A DNA stretch of 64,000 nucleotides, taken from contig BQJU01000018.1 of assembly GCA_021604865.1 (NCBI GenBank), forward strand, positions 1 to 64,000, given 5' to 3'. The notes under the pieces were generated by a model, which did not search any database, was not told the DNA's origin, and saw nothing but the letters and a program-made list of their open reading frames with translations. Shown piece by piece: positions 63,444 through 64,000 of the stretch; the stretch's first letter is position 1, and each line of letters starts with the position of its first letter. This DNA is from Saprospiraceae bacterium. GTDB lineage: Bacteria; Bacteroidota; Bacteroidia; Chitinophagales; Saprospiraceae. The translations under genes were made by a program, and so were the position numbers.

Positions 63444-64000
63444 TTAGGGGACGATCAATTTTCGGCTGATCGTTTTATTTCCACTGGTCAGGGTAAACAA
63501 ATAGACACCTGCCTGCTCGAGTTTCCCAGAGAAGAGGTAGTAGTCATTGTCACTTGCTCGTTGATTTTGCATTATCTGACCATTGGCATCGTAGATGGCC
63601 AGTTTGGCTGTTGCCCTTTCTCTGAGCAATACCCTAAGTTGAAACTGTCCGTCCGGTGATGGATTGGGGAAGAGCTGCACCCGAAGAAAAGGGTCCTCTT
63701 CAGGTGATTTGATCTGTATGTCCTGTTGTGACCGACAGCCTTGCCGGTCTATTATTAAGCGATAGGTTCCCGGAGTTTCAATGGCCAGTTGTGCCCGATA
63801 GCTTTCCTGGCCATCAGGAGTAATCCAATGATAGGTTACATTCGACTCGTCAAGCTGTTCTCCTGCATCCAGCACCAGCTGACCCTGAGCAGGTAAAGTA
63901 TATTCCCGTTCCAGTCCGGCTACAGGGGCATCGGCAGCCTGCAAAAAGAAGGTCTCGCGATACAAACGACCATCTGCATCTTCAACGGAAAAACTATAGC
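63444..64000 (-). CDS. T9SS cargo protein, C-terminal part (runs off right edge)
   Basis: The frame is open to the window end; about 185 residues are visible. It begins inside a domain (SFSVEDADGRLYRETFFLQ), has an Ig/PKD-like module (LVLDAGEQLDESNVTYHWITPDGQ, GTYRLIIDRQGC) and ends in a type A sorting domain (VQLFPNPSPDGQFQLRVLL ... GVYLFTLTSGNKTISRKLIVP). Its stop is 31 bp before the RHS toxin start, so the two are probably one transcript. The toxin may belong to a surface or secreted module. The N-terminal function is outside the window. Confidence 0.85.
   Translation of the reverse strand, partial: YSFSVEDADGRLYRETFFLQAADAPVAGLEREYTLPAQGQLVLDAGEQLDESNVTYHWITPDGQESYRAQLAIETPGTYRLIIDRQGCRSQQDIQIKSPEEDPFLRVQLFPNPSPDGQFQLRVLLRERATAKLAIYDANGQIMQNQRASDNDYYLFSGKLEQAGVYLFTLTSGNKTISRKLIVP

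Overview
The window looks like a chromosomal segment of a Bacteroidota bacterium, most likely of the Saprospiria (Lewinella/Haliscomenobacter-like). That placement is inference. It rests on type IX secretion (T9SS) C-terminal sorting domains, LytS/LytTR signalling, DUF5777 and DUF1684 proteins, a bacillithiol deacetylase, the near absence of Shine-Dalgarno sequences, and a textbook Bacteroidota promoter (TTTG, 20 bases, TAGGTTTG) at 39336-39367. No rRNA, tRNA or transposase gene was seen.

Layout. 1-717: leader-distal end of a CRISPR array without cas genes; its last two repeats carry the same 58-bp insert. 781-7894 (minus strand): a polyprenyl sugar phosphotransferase, a lipoprotein, a Gfo/Idh/MocA oxidoreductase, small hypotheticals, and a cluster of dihaem cytochrome c, DUF5777 barrel and lipoprotein. 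8161-14825: a vWA protein, a repeat-rich gap, glycogen branching enzyme GlgB with a histone-like Lys tail next to a CBM48/Lys-rich/HhH fusion protein, a candidate structured RNA and a secreted DinB protein. 15054-33106: housekeeping genes (MscS, bshB1, a THUMP rRNA methyltransferase, an acyl-CoA carboxylase, HtrA, dapF, a threonine aldolase, a bifunctional nuclease, mazG, a pyruvate dehydrogenase E2, recR) and a GT2 protein fused to a deleted sugar-transferase domain. 34921-39014: a Phe/Tyr operon on the minus strand (prephenate dehydratase, aminotransferase, prephenate dehydrogenase, DAHP synthase-chorismate mutase).

The 5' leader of that operon (39039-39367) is the best find. It holds a promoter and two consecutive attenuators. 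Each has a 19-codon Phe/Tyr-rich leader peptide (MKHQLDHFYFFSFYFYGQP and MNTNQATTYFFFYFFYGYP) followed by its own intrinsic terminator. The two units look like duplicates, so transcription would be tested twice for aromatic amino acid supply before reaching pheA.

39446-48478 holds four T9SS cargo proteins: three sialidase/BNR-like, two of them recent tandem duplicates, and one sorbosone-dehydrogenase-like. 48747-54451 holds a propeller protein, a DUF1684 protein, a LytS/LytTR two-component pair, a lipoprotein, a sterol-desaturase-family hydroxylase and a second DinB protein. 54905-63412 encodes a 2835-residue SpvB/TcdB/RHS polymorphic toxin ending in a TNT-type NAD glycohydrolase domain. No immunity gene is visible downstream, where a 167-bp inverted-repeat element sits instead. 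Just upstream, and probably co-transcribed, is the 3' part of another T9SS cargo gene that runs off the right edge.
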